In this document: positions 7,895 through 15,435 of the stretch, one piece after another
How positions within the stretch are numbered: the stretch's first letter is position 1
Layout: every line of letters begins with the position of its first letter
Assembly (NCBI GenBank): GCA_934271715.1
Contig: CAKQRZ010000013.1
Location: 1 to 54,841, forward strand
Direction of reading: 5' to 3'
Source of the DNA: an uncultured Alphaproteobacteria bacterium
Lineage (GTDB): Bacteria > Pseudomonadota > Alphaproteobacteria > RF32 > CAG-239
DNA length: 54,841 nt
The notes under the pieces: generated by a model
Databases searched by the model: none
What the model was told of the DNA's origin: nothing
Seen by the model: only the letters and a program-made list of their open reading frames with translations
Program-made: the position numbers and the translations under genes

Positions 7895-8542
7895 ATGATT
7901 GCTAAATTACGCGGGCTGATTGATACAATCGGCGATGATTATTGCATTATAGACGTGAACGGCGTGGGCTATCTCGTTTCCGCCTCGTCTAAAACTTTGG
8001 GCAGATTGACGCAAGGGCAAGAGGCTACACTATTGACCGAAATGGTGGTGCGGGAAGACAGCCTTTCTCTGTTCGGTTTTGCCGATGCGTGGGAAAAAGA
8101 ATGGTTTTCCACGCTTACCAAAGTTCAGGGCGTCGGTGCAAAAGTTTGCCTGAGCATTCTTTCGGTTTTAACTCCGGCACAGCTTTCACAAGCCGTAAGC
8201 GCGCAGGATAAAGCTTCTTTTTGCCGTGCTTCCGGCGTGGGACCTAAACTTGCCGCACGCATAGTTACCGAGCTCAAAGATAAAATCGTCACAATTCCGG
8301 TTGGCGTTTCCGGCGGCAATGCTGATGAAGTTATAGAAGGCGCTCCGGCGGCTCAAGTCGCTTTACCGAAAGACGCTGACTATTCTAAGAGCGAAGATGT
8401 TATTTCGGCTCTGGTTAATCTGGGATATCAGCGTTTGGAGGCTTACCGCGCCGTATCTAAAGCCGTGGCGGAAAATCCGGACGCCAATGTGCCGACGCTT
8501 ATCCGCCTCGCCTTAAAAGAATTTGCTCAAAAGGAATTTTAG
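7895..8542 (+). CDS. ruvA: Holliday junction branch migration protein RuvA
   Basis: 215 aa. RuvA binds four-way junctions and loads the RuvB helicase. The N-terminal OB-fold (MIAKLRGLIDTIGDDYCIIDVNGVGY region), two helix-hairpin-helix motifs (VQGVGAKVCLSIL and ASGVGPKLAARIVTELKDK) and a C-terminal UBA-like RuvB-contact domain (about 165-215, SALVNLGYQRLEAYRAV) are in the usual order. It starts the ruvA-ruvB-ybgC operon with 3-base gaps; ruvC is not adjacent. Confidence 0.96.
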   Translation: MIAKLRGLIDTIGDDYCIIDVNGVGYLVSASSKTLGRLTQGQEATLLTEMVVREDSLSLFGFADAWEKEWFSTLTKVQGVGAKVCLSILSVLTPAQLSQAVSAQDKASFCRASGVGPKLAARIVTELKDKIVTIPVGVSGGNADEVIEGAPAAQVALPKDADYSKSEDVISALVNLGYQRLEAYRAVSKAVAENPDANVPTLIRLALKEFAQKEF

Positions 8543-8545
8543 ACC

Positions 8546-9601
8546 ATGAAAGATGATACGCGAATCGTTAGCCCGCAAGCTCAAGCCGAAGACGAACAAA
8601 TCGGCAACAATCCGGTTAGCCTGCGTCCGGCAAGTCTGGACGATTTTGTGGGACAGCGAGATGTATGCGATAATTTAAAAGTGTTTATCGCCGCCGCCAA
8701 ACAGCGCGGTGAAGCGCTTGACCATGTGCTGCTGTTTGGTCCTCCGGGGCTTGGTAAAACCACACTTTCTTCCATTGTCGCTAAGGAATTGGGCGTAGGT
8801 TTTCGCGCCACTTCGGCGCCGATGATTTCTAAATCCGGCGATTTAGCGGCGATTTTGACCAATTTGGAACGCAATGACGTGCTGTTTATTGATGAAATTC
8901 ACCGCCTGAATCCGGCGATTGAAGAAGTTTTATATTCCGCCATGGAGGATTTTCAGCTGGATTTGATTATCGGCGAAGGACCTTCCGCCCGTTCGGTGCG
9001 CATAGACTTGCAGCCGTTTACTCTGGTCGGCGCCACTACTCGTTCCGGATTGCTCTCCACTCCGCTGCGCGAACGTTTCGGAATTCCTTTGCGTTTAGAT
9101 TTTTATTCTCATGAAGATTTGAAGAAAATCGTGCAGCGCAATGCTAAACTTTTAAACATAGAAATTTCCGAAGACGGAGCTATGGAAATCGCCAAGCGTT
9201 CACGCGGAACGCCGCGTATTGCCGGACGATTGCTGCGCCGCGTGCGGGACTTTGGCGCTGTTTCTGCACAAAAAGTTATAGACTCGCACATTTCTGATAT
9301 GGCGTTAAAGCGTTTAGATGTGGATGATTTCGGGCTGGACGCTTTTGACCGCCGCTATTTAAACTGCATTGTTAAAAATTACGGCGGAGGTCCGGTCGGA
9401 GCCGATACTTTGGCCGCTGCCCTTTCGGAAGAGCGCGACACTATTGAAGAAGTTGTGGAGCCGTTTTTGCTTAAGCTCGGATTTTTGCAGCGCACTCCGC
9501 GCGGACGCATTATTTCGCAGCTGGGCTATCGTTACTTAGGGATTAACATGCCGGCAAAACAAACCAAACAGTATGAACTTTTGGAAACTTTGGAGGATTA
9601 A
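8546..9601 (+). CDS. ruvB: Holliday junction branch migration helicase RuvB
   Basis: 351 aa AAA+ ATPase. Walker A GPPGLGKT at residues 65-72, Walker B/DEIHRL near 115, the arginine-rich sensor region TRSGLLSTPLRERFG, and the C-terminal winged helix (TPRGRIISQLGYRYLG). It works as hexameric rings flanking RuvA on Holliday junctions. It starts 3 bases after ruvA, consistent with translational coupling. Confidence 0.97.
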   Translation: MKDDTRIVSPQAQAEDEQIGNNPVSLRPASLDDFVGQRDVCDNLKVFIAAAKQRGEALDHVLLFGPPGLGKTTLSSIVAKELGVGFRATSAPMISKSGDLAAILTNLERNDVLFIDEIHRLNPAIEEVLYSAMEDFQLDLIIGEGPSARSVRIDLQPFTLVGATTRSGLLSTPLRERFGIPLRLDFYSHEDLKKIVQRNAKLLNIEISEDGAMEIAKRSRGTPRIAGRLLRRVRDFGAVSAQKVIDSHISDMALKRLDVDDFGLDAFDRRYLNCIVKNYGGGPVGADTLAAALSEERDTIEEVVEPFLLKLGFLQRTPRGRIISQLGYRYLGINMPAKQTKQYELLETLED

Positions 9602-9604
9602 ACA

Positions 9605-10048
9605 ATGTTTGAAAATACACTTCCGGCTTTGGGAAAAATAGAAAATAAAATTTTCGCATATCCGGTGAGGGTTTATTATGAAGACACCGATGCCGGCGGG
9701 ATTGTCTATTATGCCAATTATCTGAAGTTTGCCGAACGCGCCCGCACGGAATTTATCCGCACGCTGGGGGTAAATCAGGAAAAAAATCTGGAAGCCGGAC
9801 AAACCGGATTTGTGGTTCGTTCCTGCAATATTGATTATATTGCCTCGGCTCGTTTAGATGACGCGCTGGTTGTTACCTGCAAAATTTTGGAAGCCGGCGG
9901 CGCCAGCCTGCGCGTGCAGCAAGAAATTTATCGCGGCGATACGTTGCTGACGCAAATTGAAGTAAAATTGATTCACATGAGCTTGGCGCTTAAGCGTCCG
10001 GTGCGAATCGCTGCTGATTTAAGCGCAAAAATCAAAGAACTTCTTTAG
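9605..10048 (+). CDS. ybgC: Acyl-CoA thioesterase YbgC (tol-pal associated)
   Basis: 147 aa hotdog-fold thioesterase. The active-site segment YYEDTDAGGIVYYANYLKF (Asp in YEDTDAGG) is diagnostic of YbgC/4-hydroxybenzoyl-CoA thioesterase proteins. Following ruvAB it sits where many proteobacteria go on to tolQRAB-pal, but here a convergent, unrelated gene follows and no tol gene is in the window. Its stop overlaps the stop of the convergent gene by four bases. Confidence 0.92.
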   Translation: MFENTLPALGKIENKIFAYPVRVYYEDTDAGGIVYYANYLKFAERARTEFIRTLGVNQEKNLEAGQTGFVVRSCNIDYIASARLDDALVVTCKILEAGGASLRVQQEIYRGDTLLTQIEVKLIHMSLALKRPVRIAADLSAKIKELL

Positions 10049-10764
10049 TCGCTGCTCACAGCAAAATGGTGTTCGCCAAATTTGCGCACTTCATCTTGAG
10101 GCGTGAATAAAAAGTAATAGGAACGGATATTTGCAGTAGTTTTGGCTGTGTTATTTGTGCGCAGGCGTTTCCAAATTTCTTGTTTATGACTCCATGGATT
10201 GTACTTGCTGCTGCCTTTTACGGAAAGTTGCTGTGTAGCCATCCAAGTTGTGTCAATGTAATAGGTGTAGCCGTTAATATTTACGGAATTCCAAGCGTGT
10301 CCGTCTCCCAGCTGATGCGGGCTATACTTGTTTTGCAGACGTCTTGTATCCACAACATAGCCGGAAACAAATTTGACGCCGCGGATGCCGGCATATTGCG
10401 TCATTTCTTGAAATAATTGAGCAAAATCTCCGCATATTCCTGTGCGCGCTTTTAATACATCGTAATGATATTTCATATTGCGCTTGTTTTCTTTGCCATT
10501 GTTATATTTGTAGCTGTCATAAGTAATATTGGCGGCAATCCAATAGGCAATAGCCTGCATTTTTTCTATTTTATTATCAAAAGGCTGGGTTAAATAAACG
10601 GCTAAGGTGCGTGCGCTTTGGGTATATTGCGACGGAACATGCTGAATATAGCGCAGGATTATCTGCTGTCTGGCACGATTTAGCCGGATAGCCGGAGCTC
10701 CTTTGGCTGAAACCGGAGATATTATAAAAAATAATAAAGTCAGAACCAGCCAAAATTTTTTCAT
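10045..10764 (-). CDS. Secreted transglutaminase-like (papain-fold) protein
   Basis: 239 aa. An N-terminal signal peptide (MKKFWLVLTLLFFIISPVSA, cut about residue 20-22) precedes a transglutaminase-core domain with an intact Cys-His-Asp triad: Cys111 in TGICGDFAQLF, His156 in GDGHAWNSV and Asp171 in YIDTTW. Bacterial members of this group are usually cysteine proteases or amidases rather than cross-linkers; the substrate is unknown. Probably periplasmic or cell-surface. It lies 10 bases downstream of the TPR-methyltransferase gene, so the two are probably co-transcribed. Confidence 0.85.
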   Translation of the reverse strand: MKKFWLVLTLLFFIISPVSAKGAPAIRLNRARQQIILRYIQHVPSQYTQSARTLAVYLTQPFDNKIEKMQAIAYWIAANITYDSYKYNNGKENKRNMKYHYDVLKARTGICGDFAQLFQEMTQYAGIRGVKFVSGYVVDTRRLQNKYSPHQLGDGHAWNSVNINGYTYYIDTTWMATQQLSVKGSSKYNPWSHKQEIWKRLRTNNTAKTTANIRSYYFLFTPQDEVRKFGEHHFAVSSD

Positions 10765-10774
10765 CTATAGTCCC

Positions 10775-12298
10775 TTATTTATTTAAATCCGGCTTAGCCG
10801 CGGCAAAAATATAGCCGTACACCGGACTTTCCGCCTCATTGCGCAAAATATGCCGCTCGCAGTTCAAAACTTTCAGGCCGGCGCTTTTTAAAGCCTTCTC
10901 TACATAGTTGGGATTGTGCAGAAAGCGGCCGCTCGGCGCCATGAAAAAATCGTCTTCGTTATAATGATTTTCCGACACCGTGAAAAAGAACATGCCGCCC
11001 GGAGTTAAGGATTTTGAAACGCGGACAAAAGCTTTAGTTAAGTCGCCGAAATAGGTCAAAACATCTGAGGCTACAATCACATGAAAATAATATTCGGTTG
11101 TTTCCATATAATGGCAGATGTCATCGCAAATCAGCTGAGCATAAATTTTCTTTTCTTCAGCCTGTTCCAGCATTTTTTCGGATAAGTCAACGCCAATCAA
11201 TCCTTTGCGGGAGGCAAATTTCTTCATTTTTTCGCCGCATAGACCGGTGCCGCAGCCCAAGTCTAAAATGTGATATCCTTTAAATACCGAAGTTTTCAGA
11301 TGCTTTGCTGCTTCATTTTCAATCAGGTTCGGCGCCTGATAGTCCAGCGATTTCAAAGTTTCATCAAAATCTTGCGCAAAAGCGTCAAATGTAGCCTTAA
11401 TAAAGTGGCTGTCAGAATTTAAAAGCGCATGACCGTTGGTTAAAGCGCAGGCCATATGCTGCACAATTTTGTTGTTTGGGAAAAAATTCAGCCATTTTGT
11501 AGCATATTTTTTCGCTAAATCTTCACTTTTTTCTGAATAGCATTCATACAGCAAGTAGCCGAAGTTCAGATTTATGTCGTCTGTTTGCTCAGGTGCGGTT
11601 TTAACATAGCGCCAAGCAAACATAATGCAGTTTTCCCAGTCATTTAACGAGCGGTACGTTTCGCTTAAAGCATTTAAAACTTCGCGGTTATGCTCGTCCA
11701 GTTCATACGCCCTCAGATATTTATCTATGGCTTTTTCATATTTCTGCATAGCAACCAGAGCATTGCCGGAAATCATATTGGCAACCACGCTTGACGGATG
11801 GCGCTCTAAGGATTTTTTTGCAAATTCCAAAGCCAGAACATATTTGCCTAAAGAGTAGTAGGTATTCGCAAGGTTAATCATGGCAATATAGCTGCGGTTG
11901 TTCTGCTCATACATTTTTTGATAATAGGTCAGCGCTTCTTCATAGTTGCCGCGGCAAAATGCAATGTTGGCAAGATTCTGCCATGCCGTCATATTGTTGG
12001 GATTCTGCTGCAAAGCTTTTTGAGCAAAGTCAGCCGATTTGTCATATTCTCCGATTTCGTAGTTCAGGGTAGAAAGGTTTAAAAGCGCTGCTTCGGAGTT
12101 TTTATTAAGTTTTAAGGCGTGGCTGTAAAGCTCCAGAGCTTTTTCTTTATTTCCAAGCGCATCAAAGCAATTTCCGCAGGCGATAGCATATTTTTCTACC
12201 TTTGGATTACCCTGCAGTAAAAGTTGGTAAATTTCCAAAGCTTTTTGAAATTCTTTTTCGCCAAATAAAACCGAAGCCTGATGCTCTAAATTTTCCAC
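10775..12298 (-). CDS. TPR-repeat protein with C-terminal SAM methyltransferase
   Basis: 507 aa. Residues ~1-240 are a run of tetratricopeptide repeats (for example the NPNNMTAWQNLANIAFCRGN and YEEALTYYQKMYEQN stretches). Residues ~300-500 are a class I methyltransferase with motif I HILDLGCGTGLCGEKM (about 341), GVDLSEKML for the acidic SAM contact, and a late SDVLTYFGDL motif. The substrate is unknown; TPRs would dock a protein partner. No signal peptide, so cytoplasmic. Confidence 0.88.
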   Translation of the reverse strand: MENLEHQASVLFGEKEFQKALEIYQLLLQGNPKVEKYAIACGNCFDALGNKEKALELYSHALKLNKNSEAALLNLSTLNYEIGEYDKSADFAQKALQQNPNNMTAWQNLANIAFCRGNYEEALTYYQKMYEQNNRSYIAMINLANTYYSLGKYVLALEFAKKSLERHPSSVVANMISGNALVAMQKYEKAIDKYLRAYELDEHNREVLNALSETYRSLNDWENCIMFAWRYVKTAPEQTDDINLNFGYLLYECYSEKSEDLAKKYATKWLNFFPNNKIVQHMACALTNGHALLNSDSHFIKATFDAFAQDFDETLKSLDYQAPNLIENEAAKHLKTSVFKGYHILDLGCGTGLCGEKMKKFASRKGLIGVDLSEKMLEQAEEKKIYAQLICDDICHYMETTEYYFHVIVASDVLTYFGDLTKAFVRVSKSLTPGGMFFFTVSENHYNEDDFFMAPSGRFLHNPNYVEKALKSAGLKVLNCERHILRNEAESPVYGYIFAAAKPDLNK

Positions 12299-12390
12299 TG
12301 TAACCTCAATTTTTTATCAACTGGCAAGGAGTATAACACAGCCAAAAACAAAAGCAAAGCAAAAATATTTATAAAAATGCAAAAAAAGTC

Positions 12391-12419
12391 TTGACTAATC
12401 AAAAAATGTACTGTATTAA
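12391..12419 (+). promoter_or_regulatory. Promoter of tRNA-Leu
   Basis: TTGACT (12391-12396), 17-base spacer, TATTAA (12414-12419), 17 bases before the tRNA. Confidence 0.8.
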
Positions 12420-12436
12420 CGTAGTGTAATTTTTAT

Positions 12437-12523
12437 GGGGTTGTGGCGGAATTGGTAGACGCGCCAGACTCAAAATCTGGTGGCAGCAATGTCTTGAGAG
12501 TTCGATTCTCTCCGGCCCTACCA
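12437..12523 (+). tRNA. tRNA-Leu (anticodon CAA)
   Basis: 87 nt including the encoded CCA. The anticodon arm CCAGA-CTCAAAA-TCTGG gives anticodon CAA (Leu, UUG codons). The D-arm GGCGGAATTGGTAGACGC, a long variable arm (TGGCAGCAATGTCTTG) and the T-arm GAGAG-TTCGATT-CTCTC are typical of tRNA-Leu. The acceptor stem GGGGTTG/CGGCCCT pairs with three G-U wobbles. Confidence 0.95.
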
Positions 12524-12532
12524 TAGCAAAAA

Positions 12533-12565
12533 CCTTGCAAATCAATAGTTTGCAAGGCTTTTTTT
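12533..12565 (+). terminator. Rho-independent terminator of tRNA-Leu
   Basis: CCTTGCAAA/TTTGCAAGG stem followed by CTTTTTTT, starting 10 bases after the tRNA. Confidence 0.93.
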
Positions 12566-12841
12566 GATTCTATCTTTCAACATAATTCTTCAGACTTTCA
12601 GACTTTTTCAGAGTCTGATTTCAGGCTTTTTTCAGACATCACTTTAACTTATATGTTAAATTTTCCCATATTTTTTAACATATTCAGTCAATCTGTTAAT
12701 TTAGGTTACATATTGAGAACTGCTGCCGGTCGGCTCCAAAATACAAAGGGCGGGGTTTAAATCCCCGCCTCATCACACTATTTCATTAACAGGATGATGA
12801 TTTTAAGCAAATAAATAATAATGCTTAAAACTTTGGTTTAA

Positions 12842-13110
12842 GGATTTAATATAGGGGCTATTTATATTTCTCAATTTGCCCAATATAGTTTGATAGGCGG
12901 AGACAAACGCAGGCAATACAGAGCGTATTGACAAGGCTTGGCGACAAACTAGCAAGCTATATTCGGCAAACCCAAAGGGCAAAAATAAAATCCAATCTGC
13001 TTGATATTTTTTCTTGATGTAGTCCTCGCTACACCGGCAAAAAAATATCTGCGTATCTTATGATTTTATTAACTTTGTTGAGGAGTATAAATAGCCCCTA
13101 TATTAAATCC
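12842..13110. mobile_element. MITE-like element with 33-bp inverted repeats
   Basis: Terminal inverted repeats of ~33 bases (GGATTTAATATAGGGGC at 12842 and its complement ending at 13110, two mismatches further in) enclose ~200 bases without an open frame. It interrupts a dispersed repeat whose other copy (215-528) lacks it, which shows that it inserted. No clear target duplication can be seen. It would need a transposase in trans. Confidence 0.7.
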
Positions 13111-13195
13111 CCTATCATCACTTTCCTTTCAGTCCATACAGACGGTTGGAAAGGGATAAATCCCGCCTAAATTTGCAGTGTTTTGACTTTAGGTC

Positions 13196-13308
13196 TTGAC
13201 ATTAAAGCAAAAATAGGTTATCTTTAACTTAGAAATGAGTTAAAGACAGGGTTTAACCCTTTCTAGTTAAATAACGTCCAGTGTTGCCACACCGGACGTT
13301 AAATTTTA
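13196..13308 (+). ncRNA. Candidate small RNA in the dispersed repeat
   Basis: TTGACA (13196-13201), 17-base spacer, TATCTT (13219-13224), then about 80 bases ending in an AACGTCC(A)GTG/CAC(C)GGACGTT hairpin and TTAAATTTT. A GGGTTTAACCC palindrome lies between. Both repeat copies keep these signals. The termination signal is weak, so this is tentative. Confidence 0.3.
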
Positions 13309-13339
13309 TAGCAGTATTGTTTCGGAAAATTAAGCTAAA

Positions 13340-14122
13340 TTATAAATTGAAATTAACGCCGCACATGTCGTTTTTGTTGTCACAAGACGAGCAAAGTTCA
13401 TGTATATCTTTTAAAGTCATATTGTTGAGGCAATTTTCATTTTTTGTGCAATATGCTGACCCAGCCCAAGCCGGTGGATTTCCGGAATTTTTGCGGTATA
13501 CGCTGGTTTTCCAAATTGAATTTTGCAAGGGAATAATCAAATCTGTATATAAAGTAGTGCAGAGCTTTACGGAAAAGCCCTCTGTAAAATTGTTTTCTTC
13601 AGTTTCGCGTACTCCGCCTAATAATATATTTATGGATATGCGGTCAGGCATATCGTATAAGGCAGGAGCTATTACAATACTAATATAGTTTCCCATGTTG
13701 TCTATAAGATATTGTTCGTTTTTTTGCCAATTTGCAGGAACAATGTTTAGAGCTTGCAAAGTATCGGTGATACTTAATGAAAATGTTTCTATATTGTGTG
13801 ATTGCCTATAAAAATCTTCCCGATGTTCTAAGATTCCCTGAATCATCATTGAATAATCTCCTATCGCCTTATCCAACTTCCACTTTTCCATCGCTTTGGA
13901 ATAGCCTGCGATACCGCCTACGCTTAGCACACCGACAATAGCTAATACGCCGAGCATTTCAATCATACTGCGGCCAGACTGGAAAAAAGTACCAAACTCG
14001 CGTCCCCAGCACCCGTCATTCTTGGGTTTATCCAAAGAATCTTCTCTCAACCAGCACTTATGCAATAATAAGGCTAATTTATTGACTAGGTTAGGGACTC
14101 GCTGCAACAAGATTCTAGGCAC
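13340..14122 (-). CDS. Type IV prepilin-like protein, frame continues upstream to a (CT)n tract
   Basis: Open from a GTG at 14122; the pilin core begins at the G/RSMIEMLGVLAI site around residue 50. Core features match the family: hydrophobic helix with Glu at +5, a variable domain (NILLGGVRETEENNF), and a C-terminal cysteine cluster CLNNMTLKDIHELCSSCDNKNDMC. The GTG has no ribosome site and lies inside an inserted palindromic element, so it is an unlikely start. The frame is open up to 14281, where a 15-base (CT)n tract separates it from an ATG at 14319 that has a promoter and RBS. As sequenced, the gene is probably off. Confidence 0.72.
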   Translation of the reverse strand: MPRILLQRVPNLVNKLALLLHKCWLREDSLDKPKNDGCWGREFGTFFQSGRSMIEMLGVLAIVGVLSVGGIAGYSKAMEKWKLDKAIGDYSMMIQGILEHREDFYRQSHNIETFSLSITDTLQALNIVPANWQKNEQYLIDNMGNYISIVIAPALYDMPDRISINILLGGVRETEENNFTEGFSVKLCTTLYTDLIIPLQNSIWKTSVYRKNSGNPPAWAGSAYCTKNENCLNNMTLKDIHELCSSCDNKNDMCGVNFNL

Positions 14123-14143
14123 AGGGCCTAGAATGACGGGTGC
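14009..14143 (-). repeat. 135-bp palindromic element inserted in frame, copy 1
   Basis: Outer arms GCACCCGTCATTC/GAATGACGGGTGC are perfect; two inner hairpins start with ATTCT and end with AGAAT. Exactly 135 bases (45 codons), translated as ...PRILLQRVPNLVNKLALLLH... within the pilin frame. A homologous copy of the same length and frame is at 32571-32705. The hairpin base pair change T-A to C-G between copies (ATTCTAGGT/ACCTAGAAT versus ATTCTAGGC/GCCTAGAAT) keeps pairing. Confidence 0.85.
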
Positions 14144-14319
14144 TAGAGGCGCTACTTTATTGCCGCCTGTTATTTTTGTTCTTAATGCGTTATTACCGAA
14201 AGTGTTATTTTTTCTGCCAAACCCTGCAAAAACGTGCTGAACGGCAGAAAATGTGCCTTTAATCAGATATTCAGGATTTGCAGAGAGAGAGAGAGACCTT
14301 TGCTTAGCTTATTTTTCAT
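14123..14319 (-). other. Likely true 5' end of the pilin gene, out of frame at a (CT)n tract
   Basis: AGAGGAAAG precedes the ATG at 14319 (MKNKLSKGLSLSL...). With the current 15-base tract translation stops after 19 codons. A 13-base tract would join it to ANPEYLIKGTFSAVQHVFAG... which is open to the pilin. The 47 codons after the tract align with those of the gene at 5426 (about 39 of 47 identical), so the architecture is shared. Confidence 0.75.
14282..14296 (-). repeat. (CT)n simple sequence repeat, 15 bases
   Basis: Same position relative to the ATG as the 17-base tract at 5387-5403, one unit shorter. Confidence 0.9.
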
Positions 14320-14357
14320 CTTTCTTTCCTCTTAAATTAGTTATTTTACACAAATAT

Positions 14358-14385
14358 TCTATACCAGCCTCACTCTCTAAGTCAA
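14358..14385 (-). promoter_or_regulatory. Promoter of the (CT)n pilin gene
   Basis: TTGACT (14380-14385), 16-base spacer ending GGCTGG, TATAGA (14358-14363), about 40 bases upstream of the ATG at 14319. Confidence 0.78.
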
Positions 14386-14420
14386 CTATTAAAACAAAGT
14401 ACAGTAATAAGAAAATTGTC

Positions 14421-14449
14421 TTTACTTTCAGATTTTCTTTGATTAAAAT
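14421..14449 (+). promoter_or_regulatory. Promoter of pilin leader A
   Basis: TTTACT (14421-14426), exactly 17 bases, TAAAAT (14444-14449); the leader's GGATAGG begins 8 bases later. Confidence 0.75.
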
Positions 14450-14456
14450 AACTTTT

Positions 14457-14671
14457 GGATAGGCGATAGTCTGTCTGGGGTGTCGTAGCCTCTTAAAACA
14501 CCGTCTTACAATAGACGTTAAATACCTTCTGGCGAAAGCTGGAAGGTAGCAGAATAAGTTATATTCGCAATAACTAATATGCTACACTATTTGTGTTTTA
14601 ATAGTTACGAACTTCCAGCCATCTTGCCGATGGCTTTTTTGTTACATGAAAAATAATGAAAGGAAGTTACG
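14457..14671 (+). ncRNA. Conserved structured leader RNA of a pilin gene, copy A
   Basis: Starts GGATAGGCGATAGTCTGTCT. Helices: GATAG/CTGTC hairpin; GGGG/CCTC hairpin; closing helix TTAAAACAC (14493-14501) with GTGTTTTAA (14593-14601); inside it CGTCT/AGACG (14502-14517), ACCTTCTGGC-GAAA-GCTGGAAGGT (14524-14547) and AGCA/TGCT with an inner AGTTAT/ATAACT (14548-14583). GCTGGAAG (14538-14545) can instead pair with CTTCCAGC (14612-14619), which includes the first three bases of the terminator stem. The GAAA hairpin therefore looks like an anti-antiterminator. The ligand or trigger is unknown. Confidence 0.82.
14617..14640 (+). terminator. Attenuator-type terminator in pilin leader A
   Basis: AGCCATC...GATGGCT followed by TTTTTT, 31 bases before the pilin ATG. 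Confidence 0.87.
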
Positions 14672-15250
14672 ATGAAACAAAATCAATCCGGTCGTTCTAT
14701 GATAGAAATGCTTGGCGTTTTGGCTATTATCGGGGTGTTGTCTGTCGGAGGCATTGCTGGATATTCCAAGGCTATGGAAAAATATAAATTATATACAACT
14801 TTTCGGGATTTGTCTTTTTTAATAAATGAGATTATTCCATTTTCACAGCAATTTATGTCGTATCAGCCCGGTACAGATTTACTGCCTATTATCAAATCAT
14901 TAAATGTAACTCCTGCTTCATTTGAAGACCATGAAACCTATCTGTCTGACCCTTGGAATAATAAATTTATTGCTCAAACTTGCAGTGCTTCGCCTTGTTG
15001 GAAGTTTTATTATATTCTGTCTGATAATCCAGAGTTCAATGCTAAATTCTGCTATCAAATTGTCTCTTTTACCCAAAATTTTCCGCAGATTATTTATAGA
15101 GTTGATATAAACGGCGGTGTTCTTTTATATGGCAATACTCATTGCGACGGGAAGACAATATGTCTGCAAAATCAGAATATACAGCAAATTCACGATTACT
15201 GTGCGAATTTATGCAATGAAAATTGTATATTGCAGATTGGTTTTGAATAA
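14672..15250 (+). CDS. Type IV prepilin-like protein (short leader)
   Basis: 192 aa. MKQNQSG/RSMIEMLGVLAI with Glu at +5 and a long hydrophobic helix. The leader peptide and the first ~35 residues are almost identical to the gene at 6151, while the globular domain differs strongly (few shared residues until the C-terminal CLQNQNIQQIHDYCANLCNENC cluster). AAGGAAG lies 5 bases before the ATG. Controlled by leader A. The pattern of a constant N-terminus with a divergent globular domain suggests that diversity is selected. Confidence 0.85.
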   Translation: MKQNQSGRSMIEMLGVLAIIGVLSVGGIAGYSKAMEKYKLYTTFRDLSFLINEIIPFSQQFMSYQPGTDLLPIIKSLNVTPASFEDHETYLSDPWNNKFIAQTCSASPCWKFYYILSDNPEFNAKFCYQIVSFTQNFPQIIYRVDINGGVLLYGNTHCDGKTICLQNQNIQQIHDYCANLCNENCILQIGFE

Positions 15251-15260
15251 GAATATAAAA

Positions 15261-15293
15261 AACAGTCCTAGTTTGGAAACTAAGACTGTTTTT
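15261..15293 (+). terminator. Terminator after the pilin gene
   Basis: AACAGTC.TAGTTT/AAACTA.GACTGTT stem with one mismatch, then TTTTT, 10 bases past the stop. Confidence 0.88.
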
Positions 15294-15435
15294 AAGTTTA
15301 CTATAAACCATATTTGAAATAATCAATTTCCTTATCGCTGAAAACTTTTGGCAGAACAAAGGATGTGTACTTCGGCATTTGCATCTCAGTATATCTAAAA
15401 GCCGCTTCATCAGAAATGCTCGGATTAAAAATTCT

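Larger units (their letters stand above)
12736..13310 (+). repeat. Dispersed intergenic repeat, copy 2, interrupted by a MITE-like element
   Basis: Inverse-complement match to 215-528 along its length, including the GGCGGGG palindrome at 12749-12771, the TTGACTTTAGGTCTTGACA stretch and the AACGTCC/GGACGTT hairpin at the far end. The match is broken by the insertion at 12842-13110. The remaining stretch 12566-12735 shows nothing identifiable. Confidence 0.8.

Noticed and set aside
14457..14671. Assignment of the pilin leader to c-di-GMP, cobalamin or another known riboswitch
   Set aside because: There is a GNRA-capped hairpin, but the conserved cores of these classes are absent; I leave the ligand open.
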